Positions 33,330 through 47,529 of a stretch of DNA of 64,000 nucleotides are shown here, in pieces (the stretch's first letter is position 1; the number at the start of each line of letters is the position of its first letter). This DNA is from Epiperipatus broadwayi (lineage: Eukaryota > Onychophora > Udeonychophora > Euonychophora > Peripatidae). The translations under genes and the position numbers were made by a program. The stretch covers positions 7,902,876-7,966,875 of the forward strand of contig JAQFVV010000030.1 in the NCBI GenBank assembly GCA_028023455.1, read 5' to 3'. Below the pieces are notes generated by a model, which saw nothing but the letters and a program-made list of their open reading frames with translations, was not told the DNA's origin and ran no database searches.

Positions 33330-33525
33330 TCCACATGTGAAAAAGATAAATAATCCCCAATATATGTATTTCATTCTGAACCAACACTCATCAGTTGGGC
33401 CAGATCATAATCTCCCACACATAGACACTCAGTGCTTGGTTTATAGTAAGATAGCAATTCCTTAAACTTTAATGGATAAGCTTCAGTCTTCTCATCCTAT
33501 TAACAATTCTTCCGTCCATTTGAAG
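33330..33525 (-). mobile_element. Partial family A hammerhead repeat
   Basis: Matches the ribozyme side of the 24.9-kb unit: cacatgtgaaaaagataaataat, the ribozyme, then cagtgcttggtttatagtaagatagc and cttcagtcttctca...ccatttgaa. About 195 bp of the 488-bp unit survive. It carries the best-preserved stem I of the family. Confidence 0.7.
33351..33408 (-). ncRNA. Hammerhead ribozyme, family A copy at 33.4 kb
   Basis: Minus strand: AUGAUC-UGG-CCCAA, core CUGAUGA (33394-33388), GAAA, palindrome AUACAUAU, A17, then UUGGG-GAUUAU. Stem I is fully paired (five plus six pairs around the same bulge). The fifth inner pair is C-G here but A-U in the 25.5-kb copy, a compensatory change. Stem II is weakened (UGUU opposite AGAA), so activity may be low, although the 10.1 position is the expected G. 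Confidence 0.75.
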
Positions 33526-34859
33526 GATTCCTGCAAGGTGTTGTGACACCAGAAGTATATACTACAATAGGTGCACAAACCAGAGAATGATTCCGGTTAT
33601 TTTGGGGTCCTCCCTTGTAGATCACCTATCAATATAAAGTTTTTTTAATGATCATATCAACTGCTTTAAGTAAATATTATTTTGCAGGATTTGTCTGGGT
33701 TCAATATTATTATGAATAATCACGGAATTTCATATCTAATTAAACATTTGTTAAATTAGGAATCAAGTTTATAGCATCTTGAATTTTTATAAATGGAATG
33801 TTATGATCCTGGTATCATTGCTACTTACTGTAGTTGAATGTCCTTATAGTTTGGTGCAATGGTGGATTGGCAGTCTTTAGAAGTTAAGATTCACAGACCA
33901 TATCCAATTCCAGAATTTATATTTATTATTAACTCCCAAACTATAAGCCATTTAATTGTTTATTTGCAGTAATTAAATAATAGAATGTTCTGTAAGATAA
34001 ATTTTTTTTTGAAGGGAAAGGAAATGTAATAGCAATAGTAGTAGTAGTAGTAGTGGAACACTGTAATATCATTATCATCTTTCAGAAGTCTATTATTCTA
34101 TACTTGGTTGACTTGACCACCTGTGAATATTAGTAAAAAAGAGTCAAACTACAATTAAAAAAAATAGTTTCATATATGATAACACACAATATATTTACAT
34201 CAAATAATATTAATTAACATTGACAAAAATTAGTTCATCTATTAAATGATATGATGTTAAAAGCTCTAGCTTTGTCACATGAGTGACCAGATGTTAATGA
34301 ATACAATATGGTTTGCAGCTTTTTTTATTTCTTTGATATATCAGTTCTAATTTATTTGACAAGGTGTTAGAATGTTTTCTGGGAATATATATAAATATGT
34401 ACCACTGTGCATATGTGATAAATGTGCTGGTTCAGATGTTAAGGTAATTGTCTCTGCAAAAAGATTCAAAAAGATGTTTGATGTTAATCATTATTTTTGA
34501 ACAATGGAGTATTGATGCATGAATATTATCAAAAGCATGTTATGAGAAATGTACAGAATTGTGTTCCTAAGTATTTATAACAAAGTATACTCAGGGCATC
34601 TGTATTTAAACAATGCCATTTAATCTATAGAAATACTGCAAGTTCAATTTTTAAAAGAATCAAAGTACTTTGATTTAAGTGGCCAGAATCTAAATTTATG
34701 GCTAAATTTGTTGGTAATGTTTACCATTGGTTTTTGATCATACAGTGAAAGATGGTGTAATGAATACATTTTCCAATAATTGTACTCATTCTTTGGAGGA
34801 TAAAAGTGAATTTCTGAATAGATAGAATTGGATTAGTAGAAATTTCCAATAAACCTAAC

Positions 34860-36250
34860 TATGAGAATGACTTTGAGGACTACTTTTAAATTTGAAAAAA
34901 CTTTGGCATGCAAAGAAATTATGTTCAAATATTTTCCAAATTCTGAAGATATGTAGATTATATAATTCTAGATCATTTTGGGACAAAGGACATTGGAGTC
35001 ATTTGAGTGAGATGGCTATTAATCATTTTTTTCTCCAAGTAGCTTCCTACATAGTGAAAATATATAGTTGGAGAACAATTTGATATTTAGAATTATGGAA
35101 GAATAGTATGTAACTCTTGTCATACCTAAAGTATTGAATAAGAATACTTTTGCATGAGAGGTAGGTATGCTTTAGACAGTTCATTTATGAAGTTCTCTGT
35201 TTTATTTTTATCTTGTATTAATGAATGTGTTGAAGAGGGTCTTAGGTGAAAGGGGAAGCCCAAAAAGAGATTAGACATTTCTTTAAAGTGTTCTTTAAGA
35301 CCACCAAGTGTACATTTACAAAGTTGCAGAACTTATTCATGTTAAAATCTAATGTGTATTTGTTTATTTAAGTAGATAATATCCATAGAAGAAGTGGGAT
35401 TTGTTTATTGGATGATAGGAAGATTGAGATGTCATCCATGTAAGCCATATATGAAATATTTGTCTTTGATTTGGATATGAATATCTCAGGTAATTGATTT
35501 TCAATTGCTTTAATTAAGAAGTTGATATAAGTGGTAAACAGGAAGGTCCTTAACTGAGAACTTTGTGGATCTGAAACACAAAGTATATGGGGGGGGGGTA
35601 CCATTTAGTGTTATATATATTTCTTTACTTAATAAGGGATTTGTTAGAACATAAAGGAAAGATGTAGATATGATGGTTTCTGTTAGTATTTTAACAAGCA
35701 TACCAATTGAAACCATGTCAGATGCTAATTTAATGTCCAATTCAATAAACAATTGGACTATATTTTTTATTGCTTCTTAACAAGTCTAGATGTGTTTTAA
35801 ATAGAAATGATTTCATTTTTAATATTAATGATTTTTTTTTTTGATAGGTATGGTTCCATTTTATTTTTGATGATTGACTCCTGCACTTCTATTTATACCA
35901 AGTGAGCTCATTGATGTGAGTCATGCATTTGTTAATGTGGAGAGCTTTGCTTGTTTTTTCATAGAGAACTAGAGATTGAAATAAAGCCCTTGAATTTTAT
36001 ATATTGCTCTTGATAAGAAATGGTTATATACAAAACATGTATTTTGGAGTGATGTGAGTTTGGTACTGAAGTTTTCTTTTGAATAAAATCTCTGGGCATA
36101 AAAATATTTTCTGGTTCTTCAATAAAAAGAGAAGGGTAAAATATTTCCTTTTTCTGAAAATTTTCATTAAAACACATTTAGATAGGGTCTGATATGTGTT
36201 CACTTCAAACAACAGCTATGAGTATGAGAGCAAGTAGTCTCTTGAAAGCG
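34860..36250 (-). pseudogene. Decayed LINE copy 4 (YMDD-type family), minus strand
   Basis: Read on the minus strand with frameshifts: motif A FIELDIKLASDMV (about 35750-35712), ITLNGTPPPY interrupted by a C9 run (35590-35599 on the plus strand is poly-G), motif B remnant DPQSSQLRTFLFTTYINFLI, and motif C AYMDDISIFLSS (about 35440-35400) with both Asp kept. A thumb segment FINELSKAYLPLMQK at about 35190 follows, then decayed sequence to about 34860. Additional fragments up to 36850 may be its N-terminal part. It keeps the best RT active site of the family but many stops. Confidence 0.78.
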
Positions 36251-37677
36251 CTAAGTTCGTTAATTTAATAGTTTTTATACTTTAGTAAATTAAAATTTCA
36301 CTTTTAAATATATACATTCTAGCTTCTGTGTAAACAGCACATATGTATTAGCTTATATTTTGAAGGCAATTAGGACATGAATTGAAGGTGGATGACTCAA
36401 TACATATCAGTATAATGACTGGACCAAATATGAGATCAGTTCAAGGATAATCTCCTTTTTTTGACTGCTATATTAAGTTATAGAACTCTGTTGTATAATA
36501 TATATGAAATCATTGTTTAATATAAAATCCAATATTTACAAATCCAGGTTTGTACAGAATCCATCTCTAAGTCCCATAGTTTATATAAATATATATTTCT
36601 AAGAAAAGGGATTCCAGGGTTCAAACTGAAAGTAGTATTCTGATGGTTTTACCAATGGAGATTATGATTCTATTAGTGAAATTGAGCTTTAGGGATCCAA
36701 TAAACACTGCACTGTCTGGCAGAAATCTTTCTTCACTTATAAGGAATACAAGAATATGTAACCATTTATTGAAGAATTTGTTATATGGCATGTTAAAATC
36801 CTTTGACAATAAATTCCTAGCTACTATTGAATTAGATAGCTCATACATTTTATATAAACCTCATGAAAATCAGAAATTGACAACTCTGATGTACATGAGA
36901 AAATAACTAATTTCCATAAGTCACCCATTGTCAATCAGTGAAAACTGGAAGTTATTCAGTTTTTTTTATTTTTATTAATAAATGTGATGTACATAATTTT
37001 ACATTATTCTTTGCACTATTAATTTGTAGAGAGGAATACACATTTTTAATGACTTCTACATATTAACTTGTAGTGCCTTTTCATATGTTATTTGTGATGA
37101 GTGAATTGTTAATTCAGGGTGTATATAAAAAATATTATTATTATTATTCCTGTTATTGTTGAAAACAATGAATTAAAAAATGTTAGAAATGGATATATAT
37201 TTATTTTTTTGTACTGAACAATGAACTTATTTTTGCTAATTTTCATAGGGTAAAAAATAATAATTTTAAATTTTAATTATATTAGAAGCACCAAGTACAT
37301 TTTCACAAATTAATGTTCTTATGTACTAATTCATTTAACATCAAGCACATGCATCAGCTTCAGTAACTCACTATGTTATTCTACTCAAAATTCATTCTAT
37401 ATAAACATGAATAATTAACAGATACCTATTAGTAGTATCATCTTTGAAAAGAAGTAAATGATTTATGTCCTTCACTATCCATGTTTTACTTTTTATTTTT
37501 AAATTATTTAAACTGATTGATGGCTTGAAAGATTAAATACTTTTAGATTTTAATTCAAGCCAAACTTGCTTTTTATTTATCTATATTTAACATTATATCA
37601 GCAACTATAAATTTTATTGACATCAACTACATGTTAACTGATAACTTTAGTTATCTTTTTGACAAAATGATGATTAA

Positions 37678-37868
37678 AACAGGCAAAACTCTCCCTACAG
37701 TAGTGCCAGGGTAATCAATGGATGCTAGAATGCTTGTGCATGAAATCCCTATCTAGTGCCTACTCATCCAATATCCCCAGACTAGTTTCTAGCTTGTGGC
37801 TTTGGTCAATGAGGAGCCTTGGATCTGAGAGCACTGGCACCTAAAAATGGTGATCATGTGATGTTTAG
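37678..37868 (-). mobile_element. Hammerhead-bearing repeat, family B, copy 2
   Basis: Matches 19.57-19.76 kb from ggcaaaactctcc through the ribozyme to ggatctgagagcac. Its right end (tggtgatcatgtgatgttta) is the inverse of the left-end block of copy 1 (19513 on), so this copy has inverted terminal sequences and is only about 190 bp long. The 30 bp of gtgccaaccagag-type sequence present in copy 1 is deleted. Confidence 0.7.
37766..37824 (-). ncRNA. Degenerate hammerhead, family B copy 2
   Basis: Same fold as 19672-19730: stem I AUCCAA/UUGGAU and UCCUCA/UGGGGA, GAAACUAGUC intact. The core is UUGACCA (C3 and G8 changed), so cleavage should be lost. Stem II is AGC/GCU instead of GGC/GCC, a compensatory G-C to A-U change showing the helix was under selection before decay. 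Confidence 0.72.
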
Positions 37869-37879
37869 TGGTTTAACAA

Positions 37880-40800
37880 AATGATGATATAACCAAAAAA
37901 GAAAAACCAAGGGCATGTCATGGCCCTCTTTATTTATATAGTATTTAACATCGACATTAGCAAAAGTAATTTATTCTACATTATTATACACTTATTTAGC
38001 CATTTACATAAACATGGGTAATCAGTGAGTGCCAGGTAATAATATCAACCAAATTTCAGTACTTGTCACTAATGAGTCAGTATCCATTGATTGATTAGAC
38101 TTATATAAATAGTTTTAGGGTCAAGTGATATAGAGTAAATTATTGATGTTAATACAGATGTTAAACATAAGTTAGGACAGGCATGTTGCTTTTGGTATAA
38201 GTGCTTGTCATAATTTCCTTAAATCTTGTTTGCCCTTTTGTACCTGGAAGCTTACATACAATTGAGTACTTTGATAATTTGCAAAGTGTTATTAAAAACT
38301 TTTTTTTTTTTAAATGTATAAAAAGTTCCTCTTTTTAAGTTTTTTACTGCCTACAATTTTTTTAAAAATAGGGAGCAAAAGGATATTTCAAAATATTTTT
38401 AGAAAGTAGATACATTAAATTCTTAATAAATAACTGAAACAATCTGCAACTTCATATGTAGGATGGATCCCTACCAACATTTAACTTGATATGTGGCACA
38501 AACATATATAGAAAATGTACAATACAGACTTTATGATACTTTACTTTAGCATATACAACAATGCAACATAAAATAATGTAAGCAAATATTAAAATGTGCG
38601 AACACACAATTTGAATAATATTTTGCTTTAGCAACTGCAGACAGATGCGTATTGTGGAAATTTACATAAATTTAAAACATGCAAACCACCCAGTGTTTCA
38701 AAAATATTTGTGTACGACATGTATATTTACATTTAAAATCATCATAACAAACTTCTAGCCTTTATTACCATGAGGCTTGATAGAACATTCTTGCTTGTTT
38801 AATCTTTTATCTAGCAGTATTTTCCATTTTAATATTGCACCTTTCTCTGTCACCTTCATTGAAACTGATTATTGGTCTTCATATTTCCTATGTTTTTTAT
38901 TTTTCATTTCAACACAGTCTGGATACAAATATAAAAAGATTCAGGTTTTTTTTTAAAGTAAAAGTTTAAAAAAAGCACTAAATAAAAGTATGAACAATTC
39001 AAGATATGATAGGATTGAAATGTTACTGAAATGCTTATTTGAGTGTAATAAATATTAAATATTTTTATGGAAATATATATTGTATATTAGTAAATGCTTA
39101 TATAAGAAAGGATTGCGTAGGTAAGGGACTGCTTCTACAATGTATTGTTTAAAATTACAGAAGAATTCTATTTTTGCTATGAAGTTTTTTTTTTAAACAG
39201 TTAAAAACCATTTTGAAATAGTGTATGTGTATATATAAAAACTATCTACATTTGTTATATATTCACAAAGTACATATAACTTTTGCACACACATCTTATT
39301 TAAATGATTATATGTAGAGCTAAATTCCTTTAGTTTAATATGTAGCAGAGTGAGAGAGATATGGAATTATCTAATAATAATTGCAAGGCTTCCCTTAAGG
39401 GCTAGAATGTTTAACTATATACAGAGCTTCTAGCTTTATTCATAATGGTTAATTATAATAAGATGATAATTGTCAAATAATTATTTTTTTTAATAGTAGT
39501 AATTTTAAAAAGCCAGAAGTTTATAAAAGATTTAGAATTTTAAATTAAAGTTTTAAATACGTGCTATTATTAATTATCTGTATATAACTAACATTTATAA
39601 GTTACATAAAAAAACTAAAATACAGTACATTTTATTACATTTAAAACTTTGAAGTATTATTTTATTGCAAAATTTAAATCTGTTTCCTTTTTTAAAATCT
39701 CCTGCTGAAGACATTTGTCATCCTTGATTGCATATAAATATGTCTGTAAATTTATAAGAAATTTTATTGAGCATGAAAGAATTTTTACTGTTAGTTATAA
39801 AATAAATTCCAGATAATTTTCAAAGTATGTCAAATGTTTACTATTGTTTAAAAATAGTGATAATAATTTTAACTTAAATTTTTCTGTTTGATTTCATTAT
39901 CATTCAAGAAATTGCTAATCAATAAATTAATATCAACTTCATCATTTGCTATGTTTTTTAGTACAGAAGAGTCATCTTATTAATGGCTGAAACTGAGAGA
40001 GATCAAGGAGTAATGGAGTAAAATGAGATTATAATTCTTTATACAAAGTTTTGATTGGTGCTTCAGTATTGTTCCAATCAATGTATTTAAACAAAGCTCT
40101 TTATGCATGAATATACATTACAAACATGGATAATTTTATAAACAAATGTGTCTTATCATTTAATGGAGAGTTAGTAGATAACAATGCTTTCTAAAATATG
40201 AAAGACTTTCAGATCTTCTGTATGATGGCGTGATTGTTTCTTACTTGTATATCAAATTTTTGAAGAATATGATAGTAATAATGTTTTTCCAAAATGCTAA
40301 TAGAAATTGAAAAGTGTATTTAATACAATGACAGCTCTTGAAAATTGAAAATTTGAAGATGTTGATTGAATTCACTATTTTCTTTTTGTATTGATTTCAA
40401 CAGCAATATTACATGAATTTTTATTGTTTTTTTAAGAATAAATGTAATGTTCTCATTTTTTTTAAGAAAAAGATTTTACAATGTAGCTTCTTTGCCTGCT
40501 ATTCAATGACTTGAGATTTAACTGGTCAGATGACAATTATGTTTTTCAAAAAATAGGTAGCTTACAGTCATGCTAATTATGTTTTGCAATGTTGAATTCT
40601 TTAAAAATTTATTTGAGAACAATTTTCACAATAACTTCAGTTTTAATAATATTAGAGCAAAATTCTATATATTGACAGAAAATAGAAAAACTAAGGAAAA
40701 AAAATAAGACTATGAAAAGTAGTTATTACCATGAAAAATGTAAGGAAAAAAAAAAGGAAATTTCAATATCTGAAAAAATTATTACTTTATTGTTTGTTCA

Positions 40801-43800
40801 TAATTTTTAATTATCATTAACTAAATTTAAAATTACATCTTCATAGAGAATTTCTTTGTATTCCTCACAAAATTCTCATTCAAACCATATATAATACTTC
40901 TTACTTGAAATAATCCATAGCTTCAGAACTTACAAAAAAAGAACCATTAGAATTTGTTATATTTTTTGTACCCCAAAAGTTAAAAAATCTCATGGCATCT
41001 ATAAGAAAAAATATTCTTCCTAATAAAAGATACAAAATAAATCATTTTCCGAAGGTGGATGTGCATTTGTAATCGTAGCAATTGGCTTCTTGTCTATCCA
41101 AAACTAGAAATTGAAAGCCACTGTCTTTATCAATGATAAAATGAGTCCTCTCTTCTCTCTTCATTTTATATTTTTTGTGCATACCAGTGATGCCATATTG
41201 TTATATTTATTGCCCCACAAAAACATAATTTATTTGCATATAGCTCACTTGATAGCTGTAAACTTGAAAATAAGGTGATGCAAGATGTGACAAAACTACT
41301 GACTCCACAGCATGAGTACCAATGCATAGGGAAGAATCTAGATTTGATTCTTTGCCTGCATACAATTCCATGTGATATACATAATCATTGTGGCTATCAC
41401 CAGTCATCCACCACTTGAGACATCTCATTATTTTATTGATTTTAAGAGTTTATATTTTCACATGGTATTATGCCCAGTAAATTTTGTGATTGCTTTATCA
41501 TCTGCAATCTTTCTGTGCATCTGATAAATCAGGTTTAAAACTTACATTGCCCCACTCTATAATAATCCTTAATTTTATAGATGCAGTTAAAATCATTACT
41601 TTTTATACAAATAAACATAATACAATAAACAGTACAAATTTATCATTTAAGTTTGTCAGAAGTTCCGGTGTTTACGTTATTTGAGAGATTGCAAGGTTTA
41701 CTTTATAGGATCACATGGTTAGAAATTTATCAGTGGAACAACATGGATGTGAAAAGGCACAGCAGATCTAATACATAATTACCCAAAAAAACATTGTACA
41801 TATACTACAAATAATGTCAAAATAAAAATAAAAATGAAGAAAGTTGATAAATCAATGGTAAAAATATATGTGAAATAAATGGAGACTTTGAAATGGTATT
41901 GTAAAGAAACAATAGAAATTTATAAATTTCAAAAAGAGAATTATTAATAATAGAAGTAAAATAAATCAGTTAGTTAGATCTTTTGTCATAACAAGTGGGG
42001 ACCATTAGCTGTTGTTCATAAAAAATGAATCTTTTGCAATTGTGAATTTTTTAAACATCTGATCATATCATTTACACTGGGAGGAAATAATATGTATAAG
42101 ATCAAGGAGTATGAAAAATGTATAGCTTAGAGATTTTAAAAAATAACAAAATTTTATAATCGTAATTTATCGTAACACATGATCTTATTAAGTAAAAATG
42201 GTTTGTGTAGTGCATATTAAATAAAAGTAATATACAATTAAAAATATCCAATAAGATTTTTAAGATATGGATGTATAACAAATGGTTGATATCTGATGAC
42301 ATTAATTGTGCTATCAGTAATATTCACATTCAAGTTTTAATGTTTTTTGTATGTGGGGTGTGTATGTGTGTGAGAGAGAGAGTGTGCAGTGTTTAGAAAT
42401 AAGACAGTTATAATCTGATTACTTGGAAGACTGAAGATTAAAATAAGGTAGGAGTATATTAATTTATGGTTTGTGACACACTGAAAACAAGATAAATCAA
42501 CTTTATCCTTTGACTAGTTCATAAAAGCAAGAGAAAACATTTCTTTCCTTAATAATTATACCTTTTTGTAAATAATACTTTCGTACTTAGAATATGTCAT
42601 TAGTTTTCTTTGCAAAAAATTAAAAAATCAATTCATTATATATATTTTTTGAAATTGACAAAATCAAAGCTGGTATTGAATAAAGCAAACTATTATTTCC
42701 AGATAGCTGTTCAAGTTATTAGGTACTAAAATGGTATGTTTACTAACTTCCCATCCATTCTGCATTGTAATATTTACAGTATCCTGTAAATTGGCTGTTA
42801 TATTTCAAAAACCTATAAACATTTTATTGGCTTTAATTTTTATAGTTGAGCAAATATATCCATCACTGTCATTGGTTGTATAGCATAAAATATAATGAAT
42901 ATCATGTTTAATCTAATGTTTCTGAGAAAATATAATTTTAAAAAGCATTTTTTATTAGCTTTCCAAGCAGATTTTATTATTGACACTTGTATAAAATATG
43001 TATGCATATATTTTTTCATTATTCTTATTAAGGAACAAAGATATCAAATAGTATAAACGGATAGAAGAATCCAGACATAAAAACAATTTATTTCATACAG
43101 AAATAAAGAATAAAATTAAATAAATAAAATTTTACTTCAATGCCATATATAAATCTATAAGTGCATTGCTGTGAATATGGGAGTACATATCTCTGGAAAG
43201 TGGTTTTTTTTTTAAAGCTTAGTACTCAATTAAATTAAAAGCTTCTTTGTCTGTGCACTTAAAGAATAAAATTATACATTTAATATTACCCCACTAAAAT
43301 ATTTCAAGGTAAAACTGTTATATTTAGATTACATTTTTATGTATGAATAGAATAAACAGGGGTTGTTGTTGTTTTACATTTTTATATTTTGTATGTGTGT
43401 GTGGGAACTTATATGATGTTTGAATTTAGATTTAGCAAAGATTGATTCTAATTGCTAGAATATTTAGTAAGTAATATTACTTGTTAAAAAAAAAAATCAA
43501 TTTAAATTTGATTGAAATAAATATCTGAGAACTTTATAGTTTTACGATTTATTTATTTTAAATAAATGTTTGTAATATTTCAAAATCTGGAAATAAAAGT
43601 GAAACGATTGGAAAAGACTGAAATTATTTTATTTTTCTTCATTTTTAAATGTTAATCATAAAGTTTTTACTGCGCTGATTCAAAAATCTTAGCATCTATC
43701 ATTTTACAGTAACCATGATGATCTTTTCAAATATTTCCTGGACAAAGCAAGAAATCCCAATGCATGATCAAAATTTTTTGCAATCAGAAGCTAAAGAGGT

Positions 43801-46800
43801 TCGAAATTTTAAATAGCTATTTTGGTTGCCATCTATATGATGATTGATTGGACTAAACCGCTAGGTGTTTGTCTTTACTAGGCAAAATGACTTCCTCACA
43901 TTGTTATAGGAAAATGATGAATAACAACAAACAAACCAGAAACTATCATTGACCAATTAATTAATTCTTTATTTCAAGAAATCTCATTTATTACAGTCAA
44001 CTGTTAATGGAAAAATGGATAAATTGACTTATGGAATGTTGTCTGGCAACTTCAATGAAAATCACTGAACTTATTCAATTGCATGTAATATTGAATACCT
44101 AATATAATATTGGAAACCATATTTATTAACTTCAAAGAAGTAGCTGATGTTTATTTTTCAAAATATTGTAAGGTAATTTTCTTTTTACTTCAAGAAAATG
44201 TGAATATTAAGTTTCAGTTGTATAAGGAAAAACTTTAAACAATAATTTTTCAATTCAAACAAGCCTCCACAAATTTATCATTTAGAAAAATGAACTTTAA
44301 TTCAAAAGTAATGGAAATCACTTTATTATAAATGATAAACTATTTGCTTTATCAGAGATATGATCAGAATTACTGGCACCATGGATTAATGATCTATAAA
44401 TGAATAGATTAATTATATATCTCAAATTAAAGAAGTAATGAACACTAATTCCTTGAATAAAATGATAACATCTGTTCAAATGAATTAAATTACTGTGTTT
44501 AACAAGATATGAATGTATATCTAGTGCTTAAAAAAATGCAATGCAGATTATCAGTTCTAAATATCATTCTTTGGATAATAGTTTATGAAGCTAAATATTT
44601 AAATGTCATTCCTGAATTATGGATGATCAAAGCAAAAACTAAATATGATAAACATCCAAGTGATAAGCAATTTTAAAATGGATTAATGGGTTGAATGGAA
44701 CTTACATTGAATCAATAAGTTTGATAAATGGAATGTATTAATCTTTATTAATTTTTACAAAAATGAAATTAATTCTGCAATAAACCAACATATTGTTTAA
44801 TGCACTTTCTCATAATTGCTTCTTTCTTAGTTAATATTATAGTTGTTATTAATGTAATAATGTTTTCTCAGATATGCTCATGTATTTTTATTTAATATTA
44901 TTATTGTTGATATTGAATGGGATTAAATGGGATTTACCTTAAGTTTAGATTGGATAAATGTAAAGTAACTATAAAACTTATATAAAACTGTACTTTATTG
45001 CAATTATTATATGTTTATGGGTTTTTAACTTCACAGTTAAATGGAGTTAATAATCCTTATTTAGATGATCTGTAAGGAATATTTTATGAATAACTCATAT
45101 GTTAGTATTAACATTTTAAATGTTTTATAGTTATGGAATCAGGCATCTTAATGATTTAGTTATATTTTGGTTAATAATGTAGCAATCCTAATATTTAAGC
45201 CTACAAATGAATCCAGTAAAGGATCTTGAGGTAAAACAAATAAGCCCAATGTAGAAATATCATTTAGGTAAGTCACACAATAATTGTTCTTCCTTGGGTG
45301 AGCTTAAAAGAGTAAACTTCCACATTATTGAGGTTGATCAATAGTTAATTAGTTAATGAAACACATTTAAGACCACATAGAACATTTATTATTGATTGTT
45401 ATGATGATGATGATTATCATCCGGTATTTGAGTTGAGGATTATTATTTTCTTATTTTTTTAAAGAAATAAACAAAGTATTCCTATTCAATGTTAGTGTCC
45501 TTGCAACACTGTCTGATATCCCAAATTCACATTAGATTTAGGAAATAAATACTGTGTTCATATTTACTAGTTATTTTATTATTATTTGTTTTTATCATTT
45601 ATTTGATATTATGTAATAAAGTAATTGTTAATTTTTAATATTTCTCTTTTGTTGTTATTAAAGAAACGTCACAGCATATTCACGATAAAAAGATCATACA
45701 TCGTTATTGTATTAATGCTATCTGAAATATAAAAGTATTGGGTAAGATGTTGTACATAAAATCCCTTTTACATTTGTCGTATCCTAAAATACACAAACAC
45801 ACTTTATTTCCATGCATTTATTTTCTTATAACCATGAGATAAATCATTAATCAACTTTGTATTAAAAATTGCTAGCTATAGTTATAAACTATAGTTAGTT
45901 CTTATTATAAAAAAAACAATATGCTTGCAAATTTATTTTTTCTAATAAAATAGAATAAACTAAGAGTATATATATATTTGAATAATCCTGAGAAATTTAT
46001 TTATTGAATGTGAATCTATTATCAAAGCATAGAATATTTTTAGCTTATGAGGAAATATATAAAAACTTTTATGCATAGCAAATTGCAAGTCAAGTGAAGG
46101 ATAGTCGCACTTTCTTACGTATTATCGATCTCAGCCGTCTCAGTCGTATCTCCACATTATCATCATACCGTCTCAACATCGTCTCAACCGAGATCGCAAC
46201 CGGCTTTATATTAATCAAAAATATATATGGATGAGGCTTGCTGCATTGAAAATATTCTCAAAATTTTAATTTATAATTTTTTTCTTAAGTTTATATTTTA
46301 ATTTAATATTTAATTCAGCCATTATTATAGTTTCATTTTTAAAATTTCTTAGTAAGGAAACAATATAGATATCCCTCTCCTTACTAGTAATTGAGGAAGT
46401 GAACTGAAAATATTGATAAATATTTATAACTTTAAAAGATAATCTTAAAAATTGTATGCAGACGGCTTAGAAAATTTTAAAACAAAGCAAAAAAAAAAAA
46501 AGGCTTTTTTTTTTTTTTTTTACGTAGTATGACCTTTAATTTAATCTCAATTGTAGCAAGGTTTTTAAACTTAAAGTAGGACACATTTGACCATTTCTAT
46601 CGTTTTAATTATTCAAGATTCATATTAAAATACATTTATAAAATATCTAGTGATTATAATAAAGAATATTAAAGCAGTTTTGTTTTATATTATTATTTAT
46701 TTCCTAAATATCCTGATTCATCTTGTTGAACAAATATACCTAACAAAAATAAATTTAAAGAAAGTCATTATTGTTAATGCATTAAGATAAATGTTTTTTT

Positions 46801-47150
46801 TAAAATTATGATTTGCTTCAGTTTTAATGTATTCTATTGCTGGGCCTAAAGCAAAAATATAGTTTTTTTCAGTCTCTTATAACTTGATACAATTTTCTAT
46901 CACAAAAATATAAAACAGTTCAATTCTTTTTTTAATTACTATAATATCTAAAAAAATATTTATGAATTTTTAATTGCAAAGCATTCACTATCAAATGAAT
47001 ATCTACAAGATGTTGGTGACATACTAATTTCATCCAGACATTATTATTGTCCACTATTTTAATACTTCCAAATTTTTGGTAACAATTCTGATTTTTAAAC
47101 AGTTGTATTTTTGATTTATTAATTTGCATGTCTGATGTACCATGAGGCAA
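37880..47150. other. Long AT-rich stretch, nothing recognised
   Basis: About 9 kb of AT-rich sequence with poly-A/T tracts and short CA/GT or GA repeats (for example 42350-42385). I found no motif-bearing ORF, RNA gene or repeat shared with other parts of the window. It is likely intron or intergenic DNA. A modest GC-richer patch at 46085-46210 has a repeated CCGTCTCA-like string, listed under findings. Confidence 0.5.
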
Positions 47151-47171
47151 AGATATAAAATCTATTTTTCT

Positions 47172-47232
47172 TTTGGTAGTTGTGGAGGGATTGTACTATC
47201 GCCGGTAGATGGCGCTGCTCCACCATCAACAA
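47172..47232. repeat. Small GC-rich element with inverted ends
   Basis: A GC-rich island in AT-rich DNA, with gttgtggag near its start and ctccaccatcaac near its end forming short imperfect inverted ends around gccggtagatggcgctg. Too short for any gene. Possibly a fragment of a short inverted-repeat element. Confidence 0.3.
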
Positions 47233-47287
47233 CCTGCTCGAAGCTTGGAAGTGATAAATTTATATACAAAAGTGGCTGAAAATTGAC

Positions 47288-47512
47288 AAATAAAAATGCC
47301 TGAGGCAATATATATCCAAGAAATACATTGAAAGTACAAATTATAAAAAAAAAAAAAAAACCAAGAAAATGCTATAAAATTCAAATTAAAAAAAGAAAAA
47401 TTGGTGAAAATATGACAAAGACATATCCCCCCCCCCCTAAAATCAAGAATTCTTCACTTAAATCTAAAAATAAAAATGCCTGATGTAATATATATCCAAG
47501 AAATACAATAGT
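47288..47512 (+). repeat. Local direct repeat, about 45 bp at 179-bp spacing
   Basis: aaataaaaatgcctga(g/t)g(c/t)aat followed by atatatccaagaaataca occurs at 47288-47331 and again at 47467-47510. Only two copies are present, with unrelated poly-A and poly-C rich sequence between them. Confidence 0.75.
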
Positions 47513-47529
47513 CAATACACATCTTAAAT

